From NCBI GenBank assembly GCA_001430745.1, contig KQ482061.1, forward strand, positions 881,938 to 923,676: a stretch of DNA of 41,739 nt, in the 5' to 3' direction. A program made the position numbers and the translations under genes. The notes under the pieces were generated by a model that was not told the DNA's origin, ran no database searches, and was given only the letters and a program-made list of their open reading frames with translations. Below, piece after piece: positions 21,801 through 31,316 of this stretch (position 1 is its first letter; each line of letters opens with the position of its first letter). Origin of the DNA: Auxenochlorella pyrenoidosa. Its lineage: Eukaryota > Chlorophyta > Trebouxiophyceae > Chlorellales > Chlorellaceae.

Positions 21801-22769
21801 GCCAAGCTGGCGGCACGCCTCAACCTGGCATCCGCGGCAACGGCTGCCACCCTCACCGGCGGCGCTGCTGGCGCGCTGGGCCGGCCGCCGCTGCCCAGCA
21901 GGTAGGCACTGCCGCGTGCTTGAGAGGCTACCTTTGCCCCAGGTGCCTCCTGGTGTGCACCTGCAAGGGAGCCCGCCCTGCTGGCGCCCGTGCTCCCGCC
22001 GCGCTGCCTGCCAACGCAGCCCCCACTCTTCTGCCCCTGCCTGCAGCAGGGTGCGCAGCCGTGCCAACTCCGGCGACAGTGAGCTGTCCCACGGCTCGGT
22101 CGACGAGAATGCGGGCGACAGCATCAACATGGGCGCCCCCGCCGCCCAGCGGTGAGGGCTGCCTCTCTCCGCTGCCGCCTCGCCCACCTGTTACCTGCCT
22201 GCGCGCCTGCCTGTGCATCCATGGCGCCACCATGCTGCGCATGCACTGATGTCTGCTGCCCTGGCCTGCCTCCCCGCCCCCTCTGCAGCAAGCGGCCGCG
22301 GCGTGCAGCCAGCGGCGGCGTGCTGGGCGCCGTGGCGGCCGAGGCATCCCACTGGGGCCTTGAGATGGTGTCGCCCCCGCTCAAGCGTGCCAACTCTCTG
22401 CCGGTGAGCCGCAAGCCTGATGCGCATGTGCAACTGCCGGTCGCCCAAGCGCTGCAGTGCCTGCGTGCTCTGTTGTCGGCCTAGCCTGTCCATCTGCGTC
22501 CAACAACGCGCCACCCTACCTCACCTGCCTCCCTGCAGGCCGGCCTGGAGCAGCAGCCCGGCAAGCCCGGCGGCGGGCGCACTAAGGTGTCGGACCGAGT
22601 GGCGCTGCTCAAGAAGGCGCTGGTGGCGGAGACAGCCGCCGCCGCGGCGGCTGCGGGCGCGCCCTGCCTGCCCCAGGCGGCTGCTGCGCTGCTGGCCGGT
22701 CCCGAGGCCCCCACAGCAGAGGACGCCGACGCCATCTCCGCGCTCTTTGAGCTCAGTGCCTCGCAGTGA
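18876..22769 (+). CDS. TSO1/LIN54-type CXC (CRC) DNA-binding protein
   Basis: Eleven exons fit in phase: 18876-18935, 19060-19195, 19311-19369, 19512-20121, 20284-20405, 20606-20739, 20954-21594, 21766-21901, 22047-22151, 22289-22403 and 22539-22769, giving 782 residues. Two CXC Cys repeats define it: CNCKRSMCLKMYCECF continuing into FCAPSCSCLNCSN (about 271-303), and RGCRCKRSKCLKKYCECF with RCNPEVCQCEDC (about 339-372). The usual short spacer between them begins NPRAFEVK. These zinc-binding repeats read CHR-type promoter sites in DREAM/MuvB complexes and in plant TCX proteins controlling cell division. Before and after them are Ala/Gln-rich low-complexity regions, including a run of Q at about 21397. 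The C-terminal exon has basic KRPRR (possible nuclear signal) and a predicted helix near VSDRVALLKKALV. Exon 3 and the NAGNAG acceptor at exon 9 are the softest points. Confidence 0.9.
20406..20605 (+). other. Probable GC-AG intron between the two CXC repeats of the TCX gene
   Basis: The donor GTCAAG/GCAAGC gives NPRAFEVK joined to VTATEGHKRGC, close to the family spacer (NPxAFxPK). A GT donor six bases earlier (GAG/GTCAAG) would also keep the frame, dropping Val-Lys, but its context is poor. I prefer GC-AG but cannot exclude the alternative. Confidence 0.5.
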
Positions 22770-24623
22770 GGGCTGCTGCAGCCCGCTGCACAGGCAGTTC
22801 ATCCGCCCCATGGTTGGCCGCCAGGCTGCCCAGGCCTGCACGCGTGCCCCTTTTGTCGGCGCCGGCGCCGCTGATACGAGCGGTCGCCTGGCTGCCCCCT
22901 GCTGCCTGCCTGGTCCTGCAGCCATTGCTGTCGGCCACCGCGGGCAGCGCAGCAGCGATAGGAACCCATGTCTCTGCCAGCGCTTTTTCGTAACAGGCCG
23001 GCAGGCCCATTCCTTTGACTCTAGGCAGGAACTCCAAAGCAGGCCCTTTCTTGGCAGTTGGGCACCCCATTTGCTGTGGCCCACCCAAGCAATCACCCTA
23101 GGCAGGCTTCCATACCATGTTGCCCCCTGTTGTGTGTACCCGACTACCCTCTCCACTTCTTCCCTTGCTTCGGCACCCATGTTGCCAACCACAGCACTGC
23201 CCCATTGCCCTGCCCTCTGCTCGCTTGCTCCTCAGCTGCCCCGCTGGACGGCATTTTGCTCCGCCGCGCACTGCATGCCCGGGCGAGGGGCGACGAGGCT
23301 GAATGCCGCCCCCGGTGCAGGGCGGCAGGCCCTGTCCCCCTGACTCTACCCTACTGACACTGCAAACCGCACACCGCTAACTGACGCTGCCCCCGCTACG
23401 ACTTGACGCTCTTGCCTTCTGTTCAAAGCTGCTCCGCTGTTCCTCGTGTAAGCAAGCCCTGGCACCGTACCTCACAGGGGACATTGAGCAGTCCGCTGCA
23501 GAAGCACTGATGAATCATGGCGGAAACTGGGCGGGCAAGGGCCCTGGCAGCTGCTAGAACCAGCTGTGGCAGTGGCGGGACGTGCTGCTGAGACATCACC
23601 AGGCCTGGCTTTGGAGCCTGCCGACCTGACAGCCTGGGAGGAGAGCCTGGCAGCCCTCGGCCCGCAGCCCCGGCCACTGTACTCGGCTCCGCTGGCACTG
23701 CAGGGCCCTGTGCTGCAGGCGCCGGGGCAGAGTTGACGCCGGCAGCCTGCCACCCTGCTATCCAATTGTTGCACCTGCCATCTGCGGCACAGGCCACACC
23801 AGGCTGCCCGTCTCCTCCGCTTCCTGGGCATGCGCTGACCCCCTCTTCTCCTCGGCTTGGACCTGCCAGCGTATCATGCTAGCACACTGATCACCTGTAG
23901 GCATGGCGCAGCCGTGGGAGCCAGTGCATTCGATGGAACTACGTGCCTGCTCCCTGTTACGTTGATTGTATGCCACAGCAGTACTGCACAAAAAAGTCGA
24001 TCGACCTCGTCATGTTCCTCCTGCTGCACTCGGCAAGATCACCCCATGCATCCTTGGTGGGCACTCCAAGCTGCACGACGGCCAGAATGACAACACCGTG
24101 ATACGTTCAAGTGCTTGTGCAGCTGGAATGCTGGCCGTCCTGCAAGTGTGCACAAGTAGACCTTGCAATGACTGTGAAGAGGTTGCGCAGTGAGCTGCGA
24201 GGCTGCTGTCATGCAAGCAGTTAATCATGGGCAGCGGATGTGCCGCCGGCGCTTGCAGTGACCGTGGTAGCGCAGGCAGCGGCCCCGATCACCAGGACCC
24301 AGGTGCCTGCAGCACTGTCCCACGTGCATGGCACCTCCTGATCATGCGAAATGCGCCTCCAGAGTGCTGCATATCGGTTTGACCGCAGGAGAGGGCCGGG
24401 CATGGTTCAGGTGCAGCCCAACAACCCAGCAGGTGCGGCCACCGATCCGTCCATCCCTCCGGCTTGACCTTAGAAACCTCAAATTGCTACCAACGCGCAT
24501 GGCGATGCATCGACCCTCGGATTGGGGCTTGACACGCAGCGCAGCTTGGCATGACCTCGCAGCCCCCACCTCCTGTCTCCATTCCACACGATCCCTGGCA
24601 ATCAGCGACACTCGCAGGCAACA
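22770..24623. other. TCX 3' flank and ACP promoter region
   Basis: This is the longest gene-free stretch, 1.85 kb between two plus-strand genes. Pyrimidine-rich DNA at 22990-23420 looks like 3' UTR. Around 23880-24250 the base composition becomes more even. I see no convincing frame, RNA gene or repeat. Confidence 0.4.
23447..23451 (+). terminator. Candidate polyadenylation signal TGTAA for the TCX gene
   Basis: TGTAA is the known poly(A) signal of green algae such as Chlamydomonas. This copy lies 678 bases after the TCX stop, within the likely 3' UTR. A pentamer occurs by chance often, so the call is weak. Confidence 0.3.
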
Positions 24624-26301
24624 ATGTCCGCCGCTCTGTCCGCCCGTGTGTGCATCGCCCGCCGCCCTGTGGCGGTGCAGGTGAATGCGGCGGCTAGGGA
24701 GGCTCATTGAAGCGATGGCGCCGGCCATCTTCCCTGATGGACCTTGGGCACGTTCTGGGACACACTGCCTTCCGATTGGCCGCCTCTATCGCCGCCGAGG
24801 CTGACCCGAGCAACCCTCCTCACTGCTGCAGGCCAAGGCCCCCCGCGCCATGCGTGCTCAGCGCATGATCGTGCGCGCCGCTGCCGTGAGTCTGGGGCGG
24901 GCAAAGGTGCCTGGGCAAGCATTGCTGCCTTACCTGTCCAGCCCCTGACCTCGGAGCGCTCTTTGCCATCCTGCCTGCAGGACAAGGCTCAGGTGCTGTC
25001 TGATGTGCGCAGCATTATCGCCGAGCAGCTGGGCACTGACCTCGACAAGGTAGGTGGGCGGGTTGAAGCGCAGCGGTCGCCGCTGCCACTGCTGCCAGAA
25101 ACCAGCAGGGCCTGCAGCAGCCCACCGCAGCATGGAGAGCTGTGCAGGCAGCAGCAGGCAGTAGGGATTGAACAATGCAGCCATCAGCTGAGCAGCCTGC
25201 ATGGCTGCAAGCAGGCACAGCAACTCACCAACAAGAGCAACCAAAGTCGACAGCGGCAGCGGGGCGCAGGCAACGAGGAATATGCTGGCGCAAACCCTAG
25301 GCAATCAGGCCATGCTCCTTTATCATTCCTGGCAGCAAGCATCACCTGTCATCGCCTGACAAGCAGCTCAAAGCAAGCGTCAGTCGAGCCGCACCAGCGA
25401 AGCCGAGGGGCGAAGCGGCAGCATGTGGCTCGGCACTTGCCAGATGAAACCCTCGCAGTTCCTCACCGCGGCAGGCAGTGCTCGCGCACCACTCAGCCTA
25501 CATCGGCACAGCCAAGTGGCAGCGCTTCACCAACGGGCACAGGCAGCCAGGAGCTATTCGAACTGTTGCCGGCGCGGGCACACTGGCAGGCACATCCTTT
25601 GCTCCACCATGCACCTCGGGGCAACCCTCCTGCCCCTGACCCTCTGCTCCCTGCCCCGCAGGTCACCGCCGAGGCCAAGTTTGTGGACCTGGGCGCCGAC
25701 TCCCTGGACACTGTGGAGATCATGATGGCTNNNNNNNNNNNNNNNNNNNNNNNNNNNNNNNNNNNNNNNNNNNNNNNNNNNNNNNNNNNNNNNNNNNNNN
25801 NNNNNNNNNNNNNNNNNNNNNNNNNNNNNNNNNNNNNNNNNNNNNNNNNNNNNNNNNNNNNNNNNNNNNNNNNNNNNNNNNNNNNNNNNNNNNNNNNNNN
25901 NNNNNNNNNNNNNNNNNNNNNNNNNNNNNNNNNNNNNNNNNNNNNNNGTGGGGGTGGGGGTGGGGGTGGGGGGGTGGGGCTGGCCTGGAGCAAGAGCGGG
26001 TGTGTGCGGGGCCAGGTGGCTTGGCTGGTCAGCATGACAGCAATCGCAGGCCGAGCGCCCGTTTTGGGCAGCCCAAGGGATGACTGCGCAGGAGCAGCTC
26101 TCAGTGGGCTGCAGCCTCTGCTGTGTCGCTGGGCCGGTGCGCGGCAACCCGGCACCCCTCGGCCGGAGGCATTCTCACACCCGCCACCCCCTGCGCCCTC
26201 CCTGTGTGCAGTTTGACATCCAGCTGGACGAGGAGGGCGCCGAGAAGATCTCCACCGTGCAGGAGGCGGCTGACCTGATCGCGGCCCAGATCGACAAGTA
26301 A
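24624..26301 (+). CDS. Plastid acyl carrier protein (interrupted by an assembly gap)
   Basis: Exons are 24624-24680, 24832-24885, 24981-25049, 25662-25730 (running into the gap) and 26212-26301. Residues 1-37 are a basic, Ala/Arg-rich transit peptide, followed by the carrier domain: KAQVLSDVRSIIAEQLG, then KFVDLGADSLDTVEIMMA. Ser74 of the DSL motif is where 4'-phosphopantetheine is attached. The last exon encodes FDIQLDEEGAEKISTVQ and the final helix. ACP carries growing acyl chains in plastid type II fatty acid synthesis. Bases are missing from 25731 to 25947. By comparison with the family only a short piece, about four codons between IMMA and FDIQL, plus intron should lie there, so the mature protein is probably complete at about 116 residues. 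Intron 3 (25050-25661) is long for this window. Confidence 0.92.
25731..25947. other. Assembly gap of 217 N
   Basis: The gap begins inside ACP exon 4 and ends at a G-rich simple repeat (about 25948-25976, GTGGGG units). The repeat probably caused the sequencing or assembly failure. Frames that read through the gap have no meaning. Confidence 0.95.
25948..25980 (+). repeat. GTGGGG simple repeat at the edge of the assembly gap
   Basis: Units of G4-6 separated by single T lie directly after the N run, within the last ACP intron. Its true length is unknown because the gap abuts it. Confidence 0.75.
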
Positions 26302-26870
26302 ATGGCCGGAGCCCAGCACAGCACCAGCCACGGGGCGCCGCCGCCGCGCCTGAACTCAATTGAAGCCCGGCCAGCATTGTGTGTGGGTTGTTGTCTCTGT
26401 GACTGCCGGCGGCGGCGCGTCCCCTGTTCCTGTGCCCTTGGTGTTTCACCCCTCGCTGGCCCAGCCCGTGTCCTGGCTGAGCCGCGGGGTTGCGTGTTCT
26501 TGCTCCCCCGCCACCTGTCCTGCTGCCTGTTGCGCGCTCGGCTCCCATTGCTGGCCGGCGCTGTACATGCCTCCGCACGCCCACCTACCTCCTTTCCTCC
26601 CCCATAAGACTGTTCTGCTGAGCGTGTCGCCCTCCTGCACATTCTTTCATGCTATGATGCAATACACTACAGACCCAAGGAGTAGAGGATGTGCATGAAC
26701 AAGTCGCGCGCATGGCACTTGAGCATTGGACGGCCCCGGTAACCGGGTCCGACAGGGTGCCAGCATCCCAGGTACACCACAACGAGGATTTGCAGCTCTT
26801 GAAGGAAGTGCCTCCTAGGCAGCAGACATGCATCAGTTGCATACCACCGAGGCCCTCCACCCTTTGCCGT
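26302..26870. other. Convergent 3' region of ACP and quinone oxidoreductase genes
   Basis: This contains the 3' UTRs of two convergent genes. Bases 26640-26700 are relatively AT-rich. No gene or TGTAA signal was found. Confidence 0.4.
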
Positions 26871-29742
26871 TCACACAGTGAGCACAATCTTGCCGCGCGT
26901 ACGGCCCTTGGCAATCTCATCCTGAGCCTCTCTGCAGGGCGAGGGGGAGTGGTGGAGGTCAGCAAGTCTGCGCGGCTTCAGTGGCAGTTGGGCGCTCCTG
27001 CCCGCATTCCTCGCACCGCGCACCAAGCTTTGACCCGCACGGCACCCGGGGGACAGCTTGCCGCCTGCCTGCAGCAGTAGCAGAGGCGGCGGCAAGTCAG
27101 ACGCAGTCACCAACTCACGCTGCCTGTGCCAGGGGGTAGGTGCGGGCGATGATGGGCTTCAGCTTGCCCTCCGCAGCCAGCTGCCCGATCTCTGCCAGCT
27201 GGCGCCCGTTGGGCAGCACAAATATGGGGCGGTACCGCGGGCCCAGGCGCAGCGCGCTCTTCAGCAGCCTGCCAGGGGATGGGGAGCCGCCGGCAAGAGA
27301 GGAGGTCAAGCTGCCAGGTGCCACGTCGCAACCTCAGGTGGGCAGAGGGCATGGCAGTTTGACAGCCCCATCCTTCAACAGCACCGGAGGACCTGCAGCA
27401 CTCTGCTAAAGGGACAGCACGAGCAGCTTGCAGGGGCGCATGGCCCTGCCCAGCGCATCAGCCGCAGGCAGCGGCGGGCCTCACCCCTTAAGGATGCTCC
27501 CCACCACGGGGGCGGGCACAATAATCACGTAGGTGCCGCTGCGCTTGGTCACCGCCAGGCTGCAGCGGTGCGTGGGGGCGGGTGCGAGGGTGTGTGGGTG
27601 AGGGATGGGTTGCGAGCGGAAGAGGGGGGGCGGAGGGGGGGCGTCTGGGAGCTTGGGACAGTCGTGAGGGCAGACGCTGAGGTCAGGCTACATGGCTTCG
27701 GGGCCAGCCTCGCGCTCCCTTGCGCCCTCCAGCCCCCCGCTTGCAAGCCCGCCGACCGCTCTCAACGCCACCTGCGCTGCTCGTAGCCGTTGAGCACGAC
27801 CGTGTCCAGCACGGCATCAAACGGCTGGTCCTTGAAGCGCTGGTCAAAGGCCTCAGAGGTGTAGTCCACCACCTCGTCAGCACCCAGCTGCGCAGGGAGA
27901 GGAGAGGGTGAGGGCGCGGGCACAGCTGGGTAAGCGGCCCACTGACGCTGGCATAGGTGCCACCGAGGTGCCAGGCCAGCTGGGCCGGCTCGGCAGCAGG
28001 GCAGGTGCTTCCCAGCGACTGCCGCCCTGCCGGGGCCCCCGGCCGCGCCACGGGTGCCGCACACAGCGCTGCTGTCGCGCGCCCCGCCCCCGACTCGCCT
28101 CCTGGACGAATTCAACGTTCCTGCCCGAGCAAGTGGCGGCCACCCAGGCGCCCCGGGCCTTGGCCAGCTGCACCGCCAGGGAGCCCACGCCGCCCGCCCC
28201 GGCATGCACCAGCACTCGATCCCCCGCCTTGACGGCAGCCACCTCCAGGGCCTGCCCAGGGGGAGCCGGGGAGGCACGAGGGGGCTGAGTGTGCGGCTAG
28301 AGGGAGCAGGCGCTGGCGCCTCGTGAGCTGGCGTGCCGGCTGTGGGTGGCTGGGTGAAGCAGGGCACGCCCGTGTAGCATGACCTGCCTGCTGGCAGGCA
28401 TGCCAGGGCGCGGCAGGCTGTGCCGCAGCCAGCAGCACGGGGCGGGGTGCTGGCGCCACCTGGGGTCGGCAGGACAGGCAGGGCTGTGCATCAGGGCTGC
28501 GCTGCTCGCACCTGCCAGGCCGTGAGGCCGGCCAGGGGCAGGCAGGCGGCCTGCTCAAAGGAGAGGCCCTCGGGGATGAGGGCCAGGGCGCGCTCGGGCA
28601 CGGGCACCTTGCTGGCTGCGCAGGCACGGCGGGCACAGCAGGCAGAGCGGCAGGGTGAGGCGCAGCAGCTGGCACCGCCCCCGCAGGGTCAGCAGCTCTC
28701 CTAGCCAGCGGGCAGTCAAAGAACACTGGTACACCACCATCGCCAAAGCCAGCTGCTGCTTCCCGCCTGCCCGGGCGCGCCACTCAGCCCCAATGTGATC
28801 GCCCGCAGCGCTGCTGCTGCATGCTGGGTGCGCCACAGCAAGGGGCTCACCGTATCCGCCAAAGTTTGTGTCCAGCGAGAGCAGCGCAAACACACGGTCG
28901 CCTGCACAGCCAGGCAGCAGGCTGGGCATGAGCTGGCAAGCAGCGGTGGTGGGCCAGCCGTAGGGCGTGAGGGCTGCCAGCAGGGCGAGCCATTGCTGCC
29001 CTGGCCAGCACCAGCTGCAGCCAGCAGGAGCGGTGGCATCGGCAGCCACAGAGAGCCAACGGCATGGCGGTTCTCCAGCAGTCCACCGATCGCACCCGGC
29101 TTGAAGGCACTTCCCTCGGGCGCCGACTCCACCACCCCCGCCACGTCCCCGCCGGGAATGGCGGGCAGTTTGGGCCCCGCCAGCTTGTCAAGCAGGGCAC
29201 CAAAGCCCTGGCGCAGCTGCGGGGACGGGGGTCCGAACATGCAGTGCGGGTTCAGTCTGCGTGTGCTGTTTGCAACGCCGCAGCCGGGCTGGGCATGCCA
29301 AGAAACGCGCGCTGCGCTGCGCGTGGGGCGCACCGCAGGTGGAATGCTGCCAGGATGGACCCCTTGATCCTACCTTGTAATCCACAGGGTTCACCGCGGC
29401 TGCCTTGTTGGCAACCAGCACCTGCGGCAGGGGCCGGGGCCCAGAGGAGCCAGGTGGGCTGGTGCTGCAGTTGTGGTGGGGATGTTGGGCCCAATCGCAT
29501 CAAAGCTGCTGCTACTCCCACCAAGAAGCTTTCCATCGCAGTGCAATGCAACAAGGGCTGGGCTCGCGGCACTGTGAGACTTGTGCTTGATTTAGGCGGG
29601 CAGCGTGTTCCGCAGTGCACCCCCGGTGACGTGCCTGCCCCTTCTTCAGCTGCGGCACTGGGGCGTCGGCAATGTGCTCCAGCACTGAGGAGTCGCCATG
29701 GCGGCTATATTGGATAACAGCTCGCGTTGAGGCAGCCGCCAT
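26871..29742 (-). CDS. Zinc-free MDR quinone oxidoreductase (RTN4IP1/ceQORH-like)
   Basis: Ten exons fit in phase: 29742-29635, 29421-29374, 29216-29096, 28901-28851, 28615-28512, 28251-28099, 27887-27772, 27559-27485, 27268-27119 and 26931-26871, giving 328 residues, normal for the family. Landmarks in order are AAAVNPVDYK, PAIPGGDVAGVV, GDRVFALLSL, LPLAGLTAWQ, VLVHAGAGGVGSLAVQLAK (Rossmann loop at about 162-167), LGADEVVDYT, and the C-terminal GRTRGKIVLTV. The zinc ligands of alcohol dehydrogenases are absent, so this is the quinone oxidoreductase branch, which reduces quinones or reactive enones with NADPH. Plant relatives sit on the plastid envelope or in mitochondria. The N-terminus starts directly with the catalytic fold, with no clear leader, so a cytosolic or envelope location is possible. 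Introns 1 and 6 use GC donors. Confidence 0.92.
27888..28098 (-). other. GC-AG intron in the quinone oxidoreductase gene (intron 6)
   Basis: On the minus strand the donor is CAGGAG/GCGAGT and the acceptor CTGCGCAG, giving NVEFVQE joined to LGADEVVDYT. This matches the family in phase 0; the nearby GTCGGG would shift the frame. Confidence 0.65.
29422..29634 (-). other. GC-AG intron in the quinone oxidoreductase gene (intron 1)
   Basis: The donor is GGGCAG/GCACGT and the acceptor CTGCCGCAG, joining QLKKGQ to VLVANKAAAVNP in phase 0. The GT within GCACGT would leave the frame. Confidence 0.65.
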
Positions 29743-31316
29743 GAGAGCCCTCCGGGAGGTCCGGGGCAGGGGGAAGGAAGCAACTGGCGGCGGTGAGGGC
29801 GGCAGGCTTCTGCGAGGCCGCGGCTTGCTTGCAAGGGTGTCCAACCGCGATCTGACGCGGTCTGACGCGTTGTGCGGCACCGGATTGCACTGATACAACA
29901 GCGCGAGGTGGCGGGAAGTCGGGGTGGCTAGAACACTTGCAGGCGCTGAAGGATTGATCAAATAATTCGCAATGACAGCAGTGGGGGCTAACAGGGTTCG
30001 GCCTCCTTTCAGTAACAGAGTGACATCATGAAGGCGCCAGGCGGGCGCACACAGGCCTTCATGTAACTGCAGGGGACACCGCTGGCGCTCTGTCAAGCGG
30101 GCACGGATGCGCATTCAGGCTCATTCTGAATGCCGAACTGGAAAGAGGATGGAAATGCTGCCCTTGATAGAGCAGACTCGATACGGAGCTGCCAGGTTTG
30201 CAAGCTCTGCCAGCCAAAGGCTTGCACTGTCAGCCGCTAGCACCCGCCGCGCCAGATCAGCGCTTGAAGATGCGGCCGTCGTCCCCTGGCCCTTGCCCCT
30301 GCGGCGTGTGATACTGCAGGGCATCCGGCATCACCAGAAGTGGGGGCGGGGGGGGGGGGGGGGTCCCACCGGGCGGGCTGCCGATACTGGCGGCTGTGCC
30401 AGCGTCGCTTAGTGTGGGAACGGCTTAACGAGAGCGAGCGGCAGGCCAGCCGCGTAGCTGCGGGCACGCCGGCTTGGAAGGCCGCTGGAAGGTGGCAGGA
30501 CGTCTGCCCTGGGCCGATGGAGAGCGCTTGGGCCACATCATCTAGCATGCGCAGCATGTGGCCGCCAGTGTGGTGCTGCTGGGATATTGGCTTTGTTAGA
30601 TGCTGGGCCGGCCAATCATAGAGATGCCAGTTGCTGGCAGCTGGCCGACAGGAGCGCATTTGCCAAGGGGAAGCACTTGCTCCATCAGGCTCTCAATGAA
30701 GGCAGGAACGAGTCCTCAACACTGCTGGGTCATGGCAGCATGGGCAGCCGCCTGCAGCTGCTTGCGGCAGCTCAGTGACCTCCCCATCTTCCATGGCAGG
30801 CTTCTTCCCTGCGTAGGCGAGTAGCGCTGCCCAGATGCTTCAAGGAAAGGTGCGGATTTGACCAGTCCATGGAGGCGCACCTCGCAGGGGGAGGCGGGAG
30901 ACCTGCAAGCACTGGTGGCGCCAAGGGCAACAGCAGGCCTTGCCGCTGCCCGGCGCCCTAGCCGTGTATGGTACAGGTATGGTAGGCGTCTCCGTCAATT
31001 CAGTAAGTGCACAGGATGGGCACGACCAGCAGGAGTGTACAGGAGAGGCCCGCTTGCCCTGGAGGGAGCGCTGGACGCAAGGGCGATCAGATTGCAGCGT
31101 GATAGTCCTACATGACATGAAAATAAGAAGGGAGCTCATGTTACAAGAGCTCATGCCACAGGAGCTGGAGCTAGCTGATGTGTGCAGCTCTCTTTGCAAG
31201 CTGTTCGTTCTTCAAAAGTGATCACACTTACCTTCTCGGATCTGGGGTGCGAGGTCGGCAGGCTGCAGGTAGCGCGAGAACCCTTTGTGCCCTCGTGTGG
31301 GCCACAATTTGGCGCA
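29743..31316. other. Divergent promoter region with scattered coding-like fragments
   Basis: This 1.57 kb stretch separates the starts of the quinone oxidoreductase and the patatin-like gene. A homopolymer of about 16 G lies at 30347-30362. On the minus strand, 30470-30580 reads HHTGGHMLRMLDDVAQALSI after an acceptor-like site, and 30615-30735 reads LVPAFIESLMEQVLPLGK in another frame. Both look protein-like but are separated by stops, and I could not join them. They may be remnants of a lost gene. No start or complete model was found. Confidence 0.35.
30347..30362 (+). repeat. Poly-G homopolymer
   Basis: A run of G with at most one interruption occurs in intergenic DNA. Length may be unreliable in the assembly. 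Confidence 0.7.

Noticed and set aside
24744..26216. Plus-strand frame reading through the N gap
   Set aside because: It spans ACP introns and 217 unknown bases; the apparent continuity is an artefact of N not creating stops.
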